From CAVVAY01 sp963746465 (GTDB lineage: Bacteria > Actinomycetota > Actinomycetes > JACCUZ01): a stretch of 64,000 nucleotides of DNA. The position numbers and the translations under genes were made by a program. The stretch lies in assembly GCA_963746465.1 (NCBI GenBank), contig CAVVAY010000005.1, positions 62,001-126,000 on the forward strand, written 5' to 3'. Below the pieces are notes generated by a model. It saw nothing but the letters and a program-made list of their open reading frames with translations. It did not search any database and had not been told where the DNA came from. The stretch's first letter is position 1, and each line of letters starts with the position of its first letter. Below are positions 1 to 8,023 of this stretch, piece after piece.

Positions 1-264
1 GGCGCGGTCTTCCCGACCGTCGTCCGCGACCCGTCGCAGCCGACGAACACGATGCTCGTCGGCAGCGCCGCGCCGGTCGCCGCGGCCCGCCTGGCGCGCA
101 CGGTCGACACGCTGCCCGAGGAGCTGCGGCCCGTCGCGCGGGCCGCCGCGGCCCGCCTGGCGCCGCGGCTGACCGGTGGGCGCGTCTACACCGACGACAT
201 CGCGCCCGTGGAGTGGCTCGTCGACAGCTCGATCGTGCAGGTCGCCGCCGACGGCGAGCGGTAG
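1..264 (+). CDS. Spermidine synthase-like protein, C-terminal fragment
   Basis: The reading frame is open from the first base and ends at TAG 262-264, so the start lies outside the window. The visible 87 residues finish with VYTDDIAPVEWLVDSSIV. This matches the TDD-APVE signature near the C-terminus of polyamine aminopropyltransferases and of actinobacterial fused MFS/spermidine-synthase proteins. In active synthases this segment lines the decarboxylated-SAM/polyamine pocket. Only the tail is visible, so I cannot tell whether an N-terminal membrane part exists or whether the enzyme makes spermidine. It converges on the DUF2071 gene. Confidence 0.55.
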   Translation, partial: GAVFPTVVRDPSQPTNTMLVGSAAPVAAARLARTVDTLPEELRPVARAAAARLAPRLTGGRVYTDDIAPVEWLVDSSIVQVAADGER

Positions 265-368
265 GCGGTGGCGGCGTCGGGCGCTTGCGGCATCGACAGG
301 GGTGCGACGTGCGCCGTGGCCGCAGCGCACCGCGGCGCGCACGCGCGGCGTGGTCGGCGGACGGTGTG

Positions 369-428
369 CGAGGGGTCATATCTCGCATGTGCTAGCCGCT
401 GCTAGCTGGGGGCTATCAGCGGCTAGCA
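369..428 (+). repeat. Two-hairpin intergenic element, copy 1
   Basis: A small hairpin, CGAG 369-372 with CTCG 382-385, is followed by a large one. The outer arms of the large hairpin are GCTAGCCGCTG 391-401 and CAGCGGCTAGC 417-427, a perfect 11-bp pairing that T390-A428 extends to 12. An inner TAGC 403-406 / GCTA 412-415 pairing has a 5-nt loop. The same architecture with identical spacing recurs at 49435-49493 on the other strand. The element lies in the 224-bp space between two convergent genes; I see nothing else in that space. It could be a transcribed structured RNA, a REP-like repeat or a bidirectional terminator variant. Confidence 0.6.
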
Positions 429-488
429 GTTCCGGCTCGGACCCGTGTGCGAAACGGCGCCAGGCGAGGGCGATCTGGACCGGGGGCG

Positions 489-1187
489 TCACACGTCGAC
501 GGCGGGCGTGATGCTCACCTGCGATCCCGCCGCGAGCGTCACGTGTGACGGCTCGGCCTCCGCGAGATGCGCCCACCGCGGCCCGTAGAGCGCCGCGAAG
601 TCGACGTCGACCCGCAGGTCGCGCACCTCGTGCATCGCCCACACCGGGTGGGCCACGTCGTAGCTGCGCGCGCGCCCGTCGCGGGCTCGACCGACGCCCA
701 CGTCGTGGTGCGTGAGCCAGTACGCGGCGGAGTCCTCGGACGGGACGACGCCCGTCGGGTCGGCCCACGCCTCCAGGCGGTTGCGCAGGCCGGGGCCGAA
801 GCGGTGGCGCACGCCGAGCAGGCCGTCGCGCTCGAGCAGCTCCTCGCGCATGCGGATCGTCCGGTAGGGCTCGTTGTAGGCCACCCGCGCCACGACCGAG
901 ATCGCCGGGCGCGGTACGAACTCGCGGATGAAGACGACCGCGCGCCGCCCATGCACGCGCACGTAGAAGCGCAGGTTGATCTCCGGGAAGTTCACGTGCA
1001 ACGGGATCGGCGCGCCGAGCACCCGCGTCCCGCGGAACACGAAGGCCACGAGGCTCACGCGCGGCGATCCGTCGAGACGGTCGATCTCGGCGCCGCGGGG
1101 GAGATGGGGCTCGAGCAGCGCCTCGCCGGTGGGATAGGTGACCGCCAGGACGTTGCGCCAGGCGGCGGTGAGGAAGGGGCGCGCCAC
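489..1187 (-). CDS. DUF2071 (YqjF-like) protein
   Basis: 232 residues. The protein matches the DUF2071/YqjF family in length and in features such as an early LPRGAEIDRLDGSPRVSLVAF segment, a central FPEINLRFYVR strand and an acidic C-terminal half. The family is related to acetoacetate-decarboxylase-like folds, but its reaction is unknown. There is no signal peptide or membrane segment, so it is probably cytosolic. The start is GTG at 1187. A TACGGT box lies 7 nt upstream, which supports this start and suggests a leaderless mRNA. It is a single gene, with bioD 48 bp away on the upstream side of the same strand. Confidence 0.75.
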   Translation of the reverse strand: MARPFLTAAWRNVLAVTYPTGEALLEPHLPRGAEIDRLDGSPRVSLVAFVFRGTRVLGAPIPLHVNFPEINLRFYVRVHGRRAVVFIREFVPRPAISVVARVAYNEPYRTIRMREELLERDGLLGVRHRFGPGLRNRLEAWADPTGVVPSEDSAAYWLTHHDVGVGRARDGRARSYDVAHPVWAMHEVRDLRVDVDFAALYGPRWAHLAEAEPSHVTLAAGSQVSITPAVDV

Positions 1188-1194
1188 GATCGCG

Positions 1195-1200
1195 ACCGTA
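1195..1200 (-). promoter_or_regulatory. -10 box of the DUF2071 gene (leaderless type)
   Basis: TACGGT on the minus strand ends 7 nt before the GTG start. This spacing puts the transcription start at or next to the start codon. I recognise no -35 box. Confidence 0.4.
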
Positions 1201-1235
1201 CCCGCCGCGCCCCGCAGATCCTCATGCGCGCGCTT

Positions 1236-1913
1236 CTAGCCGCCGAACCAGTCCGCGAGCGGCAGCGCCGAGCCGGCGCGCGCGAGGTCGGCGGGATCCG
1301 GCGACGTGCGCCGCAGCGTCAGGACGCCGACCGCGCCCCGGGCAGCGATCGTCGCGCGGTTGGACTCCTCCATGACGCCCGGCGCGTCGGGCCACGGCGT
1401 CAGGACGACGCCGAGGACGTTCAGCCCGGCGGTCCGGGCGGCCTCGAGCGTCAGGAGCGTATGGCTGATCGTCCCCAGGCCGGGCCGCGCGGCGATCACG
1501 AGCGACAGCCCGAGGGCGACGGCGAGGTCGCGGACGTCGGCGTCCGCGTTGAAGGGGACCAGCAGCCCGCCCACGCCCTCGGCGACGAGGACATCGGCGC
1601 CCGCGGCCGCAACATGGGCGGCCGCGACCAGCGCGTCGAGCACGAGCTCCTCGCCCGCGAGCTCCGCGGCGAGGTGGGGGGAAACGGCGGGACCGAACGT
1701 TCGCGCGCAGACGTCCTGCGGTCGCACGCCGGCCGCCGCGGCCAGCAGCTCGTGGTCGGGGGGCCAGACCTCATCGGGGTCGTCGAGCCCCGTGACGACC
1801 GGCTTGAACGCCGCGACGCGCGCCCCCGAGGCCTTCAGCGCCGCGGCGATCGCGGCCGCGACGACGCTCTTGCCCGCGCCCGTGTCGGTTCCGGTGACGA
1901 AGCAGCCGCGCAG
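1236..1913 (-). CDS. bioD: Dethiobiotin synthetase
   Basis: Adds CO2 to 7,8-diaminopelargonate in an ATP-dependent step that closes the ureido ring of dethiobiotin. The N-terminus is MRGCFVTGTDTGAGKS, the BioD P-loop with Lys15, followed by FKPV with Lys37; both positions match the family. EGVGGLLVP is the third conserved motif. No ATG, GTG or TTG lies in frame near this N-terminus. A CTG at 1913 gives the canonical protein of 225 residues, and AGGGG sits 8 nt upstream as a ribosome-binding site, so I take CTG as the start. It is the last gene of bioB-bioF-bioD, 11 bp after bioF. The function is secure; the unusual start is inferred. Confidence 0.88.
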   Translation of the reverse strand: MRGCFVTGTDTGAGKSVVAAAIAAALKASGARVAAFKPVVTGLDDPDEVWPPDHELLAAAAGVRPQDVCARTFGPAVSPHLAAELAGEELVLDALVAAAHVAAAGADVLVAEGVGGLLVPFNADADVRDLAVALGLSLVIAARPGLGTISHTLLTLEAARTAGLNVLGVVLTPWPDAPGVMEESNRATIAARGAVGVLTLRRTSPDPADLARAGSALPLADWFGG

Positions 1914-1924
1914 GTCTCGGGCCC

Positions 1925-3211
<1,287 letters not shown>

Positions 3212-3227
3212 GGTGTGGACCTCGGTG

Positions 3228-4391
3228 TCAGCCCCCGACGGGTGCCGGGGCGGTGTTCGGGGCATTGTCGGGGCGCGGAGGGACGACGCGCTTGCGCTGG
3301 AAGCGCAGCTGCGTCGACGGGTCCCAGAGGCGCACCTCGAGGCCCGCGAACTCCGCCTGCACGTCGTCGGCTGCCGGCGCCGGCGCCGGCGTCGTGCCCT
3401 CCAGCCGGCCGGAGCGGTTGTCGGGGCGCGGCCGCGCGCCGTTGTCGGGCTGGCGCGCGACGTTCAGGCCGAGGTTCTCGAACATCGCCCGGTCCTCCTC
3501 GGGCGTGTTGCCGAGCGTCGTGAGGAAGTTGCCCATCATCACGCCGTTGATGCCGGCGCGGACGGCGAGCTGCTGCAGCTCGCCGATGTTCTCCACGCGG
3601 CCGCCGCAAAGACGAAACAGCGCGTCGGGGAGGACGAGGCGGAAGATCGCGATCCATTTCACGGCCTCCCACGGATCCATGTACTCGCGGTCGCCGAACT
3701 TCGTGCCGGGCCGCGGGTTGAGGAGGTTGATCGGAACGGAGGTCGGGTTCAGCGCCGCGAGCTCGAAGGCCATCTCGACGCGCTGCCCGCGGCTCTCCCC
3801 AAGGTTGAGGATCCCGCCCACGCAGGTCTCCAGGCCCGCCTCGCGCACCGCGTCGATCGTCCGCAGGCGGCCCTCGTAGCGGACGGTCTGCGTGACCTCG
3901 GGGTAATAGGACTCCGCGGTCTCGACGTTGTGGTGCACGCGCTGGACGCCGGCCTCCTTCAGCGCCTTGGCGCGGGTGGCGCTCATGTGGCCGATCGAGG
4001 CGCAGCGCTTGAGGTTCGTGTGCTCGGCGACGAGGCGCGTGCCCTCGAGCACCTTCTCGAAGTCGCGCTTGGAGAGGCCCTGGCCCTGGGTGACCATGCA
4101 GAAGCGGTGCGCGCCTGCGGCCTCGGCGGCGCGCGCGTGCTCGAGGATCTGCTCGGGCTCCATCATCGCGTGCATCGGCGTCTCGGCCTCGGCGAAGCGC
4201 GACTGGGCGCAGAAGCCGCAGTCCTGGGCGCAGCCGCCGGACTTCGCGTTGACGAGCGAGCAGAGGTCGGTCGCGTCGTCGAAGCGCTCGACGCGGACCT
4301 TCCACGCGCGCTCGATGAGCGCCTCGATCTCACGGTGGTCCTCCAGCTCGCCGAGGCGCAGGGCCTCTTCGCGCGTGATGAGCGGTGGCAT
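3228..4391 (-). CDS. bioB: Biotin synthase
   Basis: Radical-SAM enzyme that inserts sulfur into dethiobiotin. GGCAQDCGFCAQS carries the three cysteines (54, 58, 61) of the SAM-binding 4Fe-4S cluster. Later motifs include HHNVETAESYYP, GGILNLGES and PINLLNPRPGT, and the conserved CGGRVEN region near residue 265. At 387 residues it is about 40 longer than the E. coli enzyme because of a Pro/Arg-rich tail after residue 320. It is the first gene of the biotin operon. The ATG at 4391 has no good ribosome-binding site; a GGAGGTGACC sequence lies about 30 nt upstream, so some uncertainty about the start remains. Confidence 0.94.
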   Translation of the reverse strand: MPPLITREEALRLGELEDHREIEALIERAWKVRVERFDDATDLCSLVNAKSGGCAQDCGFCAQSRFAEAETPMHAMMEPEQILEHARAAEAAGAHRFCMVTQGQGLSKRDFEKVLEGTRLVAEHTNLKRCASIGHMSATRAKALKEAGVQRVHHNVETAESYYPEVTQTVRYEGRLRTIDAVREAGLETCVGGILNLGESRGQRVEMAFELAALNPTSVPINLLNPRPGTKFGDREYMDPWEAVKWIAIFRLVLPDALFRLCGGRVENIGELQQLAVRAGINGVMMGNFLTTLGNTPEEDRAMFENLGLNVARQPDNGARPRPDNRSGRLEGTTPAPAPAADDVQAEFAGLEVRLWDPSTQLRFQRKRVVPPRPDNAPNTAPAPVGG

Positions 4392-4478
4392 TGCGCGGCA
4401 GATTTGCAGCCGCGCCGGACGGTCACCTCCGCAGAAGCCGAGGACGCCGGCGTCCGCCCCGGACCTGCTCGTCGCGCG

Positions 4479-5267
4479 TCAGCGGCCCTTCCAGCTCGGC
4501 GAGCGCTTCTCGGCGAAGGCCGAGACGCCCTCGAGCAGGTCCTCGGACTGAAAGCTCGCGGCGCGCAGCCCGAGCAGCTCGATCTCGACCTCGGGGTCCA
4601 GGTCGGCCTCGGCGCGCAGCAGCTCGCGCAGGACGCGCTTGTTGCCGGCCATCGAGAGCGGCGCGTTGCCGGCCAGCGACGAGGCGATGTCGATGGCGGT
4701 CTCCTCGAGCCGGACGTCGTCGACGACCCAGTTGACGAGCCCCCACATGAGCGCGGTCTGCGCGTCGATGTGGCTGCCGAGGAGAAACAGCTCGCGCGTG
4801 CGCGGCTCGCCGATCGCGTTGAGGAAGCGGCGCACGCCGGTGTGCGAGTAGACGAGCCCGAGCTTCGCCGGCGGCATGCCGAGCTTGATCGTGCTGCAGG
4901 CCAGGCGCATGTCGCAGGCGAGCGCGAGCTCGAGGCCTCCGCCGATCGTCGCGCCGCACAGCGACGCGAGCGTCGGGACCTCGGTGGCGTCGAGCGCCTC
5001 GAGCGCGTCGCAGAACGGGTGGGCGACGAGCTTCTCGGCCGCCTCGGCGAACTCGCCGGCGGGAATCTGGCCGATGTCGTAGCCGGAGGAGAACATCCCC
5101 GTGTGGCCGGTGAGGAGGACGCAGCGCACGTCGTCCTCGAGCGAGCGCAGCTCGGAGGTCAGCGCATCGAGGATCGCGTGGTCGAGGGCGTTGCGCTTCG
5201 CGGGGTTGTGGATGGCAAGGCGCAGAACACCATCGGCCGGCCGGTCACTGAGCAGTTCCCCTGACAT
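4479..5267 (-). CDS. Enoyl-CoA hydratase/isomerase (crotonase) family protein
   Basis: 262 residues with a crotonase fold. The oxyanion-hole segments are FSSGYDI and ATIGGGLELALACD. The first catalytic glutamate of hydratases is present (GGGLE). The second, in the usual PE.NLGL motif, is alanine here (MPPAKLGL). It may therefore be an isomerase, thioesterase or other crotonase reaction rather than a standard hydratase. The start is ATG 5267; a GTG at 5297 in frame is an alternative. It ends 87 bp upstream of bioB on the same strand. A role in fatty acid or biotin-precursor metabolism is possible but unproven. Confidence 0.8.
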   Translation of the reverse strand: MSGELLSDRPADGVLRLAIHNPAKRNALDHAILDALTSELRSLEDDVRCVLLTGHTGMFSSGYDIGQIPAGEFAEAAEKLVAHPFCDALEALDATEVPTLASLCGATIGGGLELALACDMRLACSTIKLGMPPAKLGLVYSHTGVRRFLNAIGEPRTRELFLLGSHIDAQTALMWGLVNWVVDDVRLEETAIDIASSLAGNAPLSMAGNKRVLRELLRAEADLDPEVEIELLGLRAASFQSEDLLEGVSAFAEKRSPSWKGR

Positions 5268-5334
5268 CGCCCATGAAAAGTAGCGCGATTCCGGCACTTC
5301 GGGAGATTTGTCTCACAGGCTCCCGGTTGAGCCA

Positions 5335-5350
5335 TAGAGGTTTACCTATA
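5335..5350. promoter_or_regulatory. Imperfect inverted repeat upstream of crotonase/bio genes
   Basis: TAGAGGTTTACCTATA is an AT-rich island (AGAGGT / ACCTAT, one mismatch) in an otherwise very GC-rich sequence. It lies in the 119-bp space between the carrier-protein gene and the crotonase gene. It could be a promoter or operator for the genes to its left. It does not match the BirA, BioR or BioQ sites I know. Confidence 0.25.
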
Positions 5351-5386
5351 CATGCGGCGGGTCTTTCGATCTGATGTCCGGTGCCG

Positions 5387-5599
5387 TCACTCCAGGACGA
5401 CGAGCGTGTCTCCCTCGTCCACGGGCTGGCCCTCGACGCACAGGATCTCCTTCACGACGCCCGGATCCTCGGCCTCGACGGGCATCTCCATCTTCATCGA
5501 CTCGAGCGTGACGACCGTGTCGCCCTCCTCGACGACGTCGCCGACCTTGCACTCGATCTTCCACACGATGCCCGTGATGTGGGCCTCGACTTCAACCAC
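5387..5599 (-). CDS. Biotin carboxyl carrier protein (stand-alone biotinyl domain)
   Basis: A 70-residue biotin/lipoyl-attachment domain with ESMKME around Lys36, the biotinylation site. The repeated G-V-EGD turns flanking it are typical of the flattened beta barrel. It carries the carboxyl group between a biotin carboxylase and a carboxyltransferase. Its size matches the small free-standing carriers of actinobacteria such as TB7.3. The start is GTG 5599, with GGAGGAG just upstream. It lies next to the biotin operon; a possible carboxyltransferase partner is encoded at 26236-27795. Confidence 0.9.
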   Translation of the reverse strand: MVEVEAHITGIVWKIECKVGDVVEEGDTVVTLESMKMEMPVEAEDPGVVKEILCVEGQPVDEGDTLVVLE

Positions 5600-5654
5600 T
5601 GCTCCTCCTCGGTCATCCGCCTACGGGCTGGGCTCTGCGAGAGTAGCCGCCGCG

Positions 5655-6341
5655 ATGGACGCCTCTGACACGATCGTCATCGTCACCGCCCACGAGGAGG
5701 CCGACCGTCTCCCGGACACGCTCGCGGCGCTCGCGACGGCGTTTCCGGGGGCGCGCGTGATCGTCGCCGACGACGGCTCGACCGACGACACCGCGGTCGT
5801 CGCGGCGGCCGCCGGCGCCGAGGTCGTGCGCAGCGAGCGCACGATCGGCAAGGGCGGCGCGGCGACGCTCGCCGCCCGCCGCGTGCTCAGCCGCGCGCTC
5901 GAGCCCGACCCTCCGGTGTTCGTCCTGTGCGACGGCGACCTGGCCGAGAGCGCCGCGCAGCTGCCGGCGCTCGCCGAGGCCGTGCGGGCCGGGCGCTGCG
6001 ACCTGGCGGTGGCGATCTTCTCGGCGCGCGTGGGCGGCGGCTTCGGTTTCGCGATCGGCTTCGCGCACCGCGCGATCCGCAACCTCACGGGCCTGGACCT
6101 CAAGGCCCCGATCTCCGGCCAGCGCGCGCTCAGCGGGCCGGCGTTCGCGACGGTCGTCCCGTTCGCGCCGCGCTTCGGGATGGAGATCGGCATGACGGTC
6201 GACGCCGCCCGTGCGGGTTTCCGCGTGGAGGAGGTCCAGCTCGACCTCGTGCACCGCGCGACCGGCCGCACCTGGCGCGGGTTCGTGCACCGCGGCCGGC
6301 AGCTGCTGGATTTCCTCGCCGTCTACGCGAGCCGGCGGTGA
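5655..6341 (+). CDS. Family 2 glycosyltransferase
   Basis: 228 residues. The N-terminal GT-A fold shows IVTAHEEADRLPDTL, then IVADDGSTDDT (nucleotide-binding aspartates), GKGGA and LCDGDLAES, where the DGD replaces the usual DxD metal site. It resembles small actinobacterial GT2 enzymes of the dolichol-phosphate-mannose or glucosyl-3-phosphoglycerate type, without transmembrane segments. The start is ATG 5655; an upstream open frame exists, but homology begins here. Its stop overlaps the GTG of the next gene (GTGA), so the two are probably translated together. The substrate is unknown. Confidence 0.8.
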   Translation: MDASDTIVIVTAHEEADRLPDTLAALATAFPGARVIVADDGSTDDTAVVAAAAGAEVVRSERTIGKGGAATLAARRVLSRALEPDPPVFVLCDGDLAESAAQLPALAEAVRAGRCDLAVAIFSARVGGGFGFAIGFAHRAIRNLTGLDLKAPISGQRALSGPAFATVVPFAPRFGMEIGMTVDAARAGFRVEEVQLDLVHRATGRTWRGFVHRGRQLLDFLAVYASRR

Positions 6342-6769
6342 TCGAGGACGCCGACAGCATCGCGAGCCTGTATCGCGAGAGCACGGCGGGCGACGAGCCC
6401 GATCCCGCCTTCGTCGCGCAGCTGCTCGGCGCGCTCGCAGACGGCGAGGAGGTGCGCTTCACCTGCGGGCGCCCCGACAACGCGGAGAAGTGGGGGCCGG
6501 TCGCGCAGCTCACGGTCACGTCGCGCCGGATCGTCGACCAGCACACCATGGGCGACGGGATGAGCGCGCCGCTGCGCGAGATCGCGCTGCGCGACGTCGC
6601 CGGCGTGACCGACCGGGCCCGCGGAGCGGGCGCGCTGTTCGCGCCGCGCGCGCTCGTCGTGACGCTCGCCGGCGGCGGCACCGTCGTCTGGGAGCACCTC
6701 ACCAACCACCAGGTGACGCCGGCGGCCGAGGCGATCCGCGCGGCGCTGGAGGACCTCGAGGAGCTCTAG
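6338..6769 (+). CDS. Small hypothetical protein, PH-like
   Basis: 143 residues starting at GTG 6338, overlapping the glycosyltransferase stop by 4 bp. The second half (LTVTSRRIVDQ, then LREIALRDVAGVTD, a beta stretch and a C-terminal helix PAAEAIRAALEDLEEL) looks like a bacterial PH domain, in which a strand-rich core ends in one long helix. There is no signal peptide or membrane segment. I do not recognise a specific family. Its overlap with the glycosyltransferase suggests a shared role. Its stop overlaps the stop of the convergent HD-GYP gene (CTAG). Confidence 0.65.
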   Translation: MIEDADSIASLYRESTAGDEPDPAFVAQLLGALADGEEVRFTCGRPDNAEKWGPVAQLTVTSRRIVDQHTMGDGMSAPLREIALRDVAGVTDRARGAGALFAPRALVVTLAGGGTVVWEHLTNHQVTPAAEAIRAALEDLEEL

Positions 6770-8010
6770 CCGACGACCTGGAGGTGATCGCGGCGGTGGT
6801 AGAAGTAGCCCACCAGGGCTCCGGTGACGTCGGGGTCGAACTGGTGCCCGGCGCAGCGCGCGAGCTCGGCGAAGGCGTCGGTGTGCGACATGCGCTTGCG
6901 GTACGGGCGGTCGCTCGTCATCGCGTGGTAGGCGTCGCAGGCGAGGATGATGCGGCTGCCGATCGGGATCTCGTCGCCGCTGATGCCGTCCGGGTAGCCG
7001 GAGCCGTCGTAGCTCTCGTGCTCGTGGCGTACGATCGCGGCCACGGTCGAGAAGCCGCCGATGCTGCGCAGGATGCGCTCGCCGATGACGGGGTGCTCGG
7101 CCATGACCTCGCGCTCCTCCGGCGTCAGCGGGCCGGGCTTGTTGAGGATCGCGTCGGGGATCCCGACCTTGCCGATGTCGTGCAGCAGCGCGGCCGAGCG
7201 CACGTCCTCGACCTGCTCGGAGGAGAGGCCGAGCGTCGCCGCCACCTTGGCCGCCATGTCGACGACGGACTCCGAGTGCTCGCCGGTGTAGCGGTCGCGC
7301 TCCAGCAGGGCGATGGCGAGCGCCTCGACGGCGTCGCGGCGGTGGATCGCGGCGACGACGCCGGCGCCGGAGGGGTCGCTGGTCGACGCCGTGACCACGC
7401 GGCCGCCGCCCGCGCCCTGGGCGTCGGCCAGCGCACGGGTCGCGCGCTCGAAGATGTCGATCGCCTCGTCGTTGCGGCCGAACGGCGCCACGCCCGCCGA
7501 TGCCCCGGCACTGCTGACGGGCCCGATCTCGAGCTTCTCGAAGTCCAGGCGCAGGCGCTCCATGCAAGCGGCGGCGGCGCCCGCGTCGGCGTCGCAGAGC
7601 AGCAGGCCGAAGCGGCAGTCGCCCATCCGCGCGAGCACGTCCTCGGCGCGGGTTCCGGCGCGCACGGCCTCGACGACCGCGCGCAGCAGCGCGTCGCCGG
7701 CGTCGTAGCCGTGATCGCGGTGCAGGTCGGCCATGCGGTCGATCTCGAAGAGCACGAGCGCGCTCGGGCGATCGTGGCGCTTGGCGCGCTGGACCTCCTC
7801 GCCGAGCTGCTCGCGAAAGGGCTCGATCCGCAGGACGCCGGTCAGCGGGTCGCGGCCGCGCCGGATGAGCTCGCGCTCGAGCTCGGCGATGCGGAGGCGG
7901 GCGACCTCGAGCTCGCGGGCGAGCTCGTCGCGGTCCTTGCGCGCGGACACCTGGATCGCATCGGCAGATGCGGGCCGCGGCAGGAGGCCTCTGGACGATC
8001 GTCGGTCCAC
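6766..8010 (-). CDS. GGDEF-like/HD-GYP domain protein (putative c-di-GMP phosphodiesterase)
   Basis: 414 residues: a coiled-coil N-terminus (about 20-50), a GGDEF-type domain (about 50-190) and an HD-GYP domain (about 215-395). The HD-GYP part has LLHDIGK (His277-Asp278), EHPVIGE, RHEHESYDGSGYPDG and ILACDAYHAM, so metal ligands and the GYP signature are present. The GGDEF motif has become MGDCRF, so cyclase activity is unlikely. The likely net activity is c-di-GMP hydrolysis in the cytosol. The start is GTG 8010; an internal GTG at 7950 would leave more room for the divergent glpK promoter. Confidence 0.85.
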   Translation of the reverse strand: MDRRSSRGLLPRPASADAIQVSARKDRDELARELEVARLRIAELERELIRRGRDPLTGVLRIEPFREQLGEEVQRAKRHDRPSALVLFEIDRMADLHRDHGYDAGDALLRAVVEAVRAGTRAEDVLARMGDCRFGLLLCDADAGAAAACMERLRLDFEKLEIGPVSSAGASAGVAPFGRNDEAIDIFERATRALADAQGAGGGRVVTASTSDPSGAGVVAAIHRRDAVEALAIALLERDRYTGEHSESVVDMAAKVAATLGLSSEQVEDVRSAALLHDIGKVGIPDAILNKPGPLTPEEREVMAEHPVIGERILRSIGGFSTVAAIVRHEHESYDGSGYPDGISGDEIPIGSRIILACDAYHAMTSDRPYRKRMSHTDAFAELARCAGHQFDPDVTGALVGYFYHRRDHLQVVG

Positions 8011-8016
8011 TAGCGT
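8011..8016 (+). promoter_or_regulatory. -10 box of glpK (leaderless type)
   Basis: TAGCGT, 7 nt before the GTG start of glpK and directly next to the start of the divergent HD-GYP gene. I see no clear -35. Confidence 0.4.
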
Positions 8017-8023
8017 CCCGGGT

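Noticed and set aside
5335..5350. BirA or BioQ box for biotin control
   Set aside because: The sequence does not match TTGTAACC-type or TGAAC/GTTCA-type half-sites, so I kept it as an unnamed inverted repeat.
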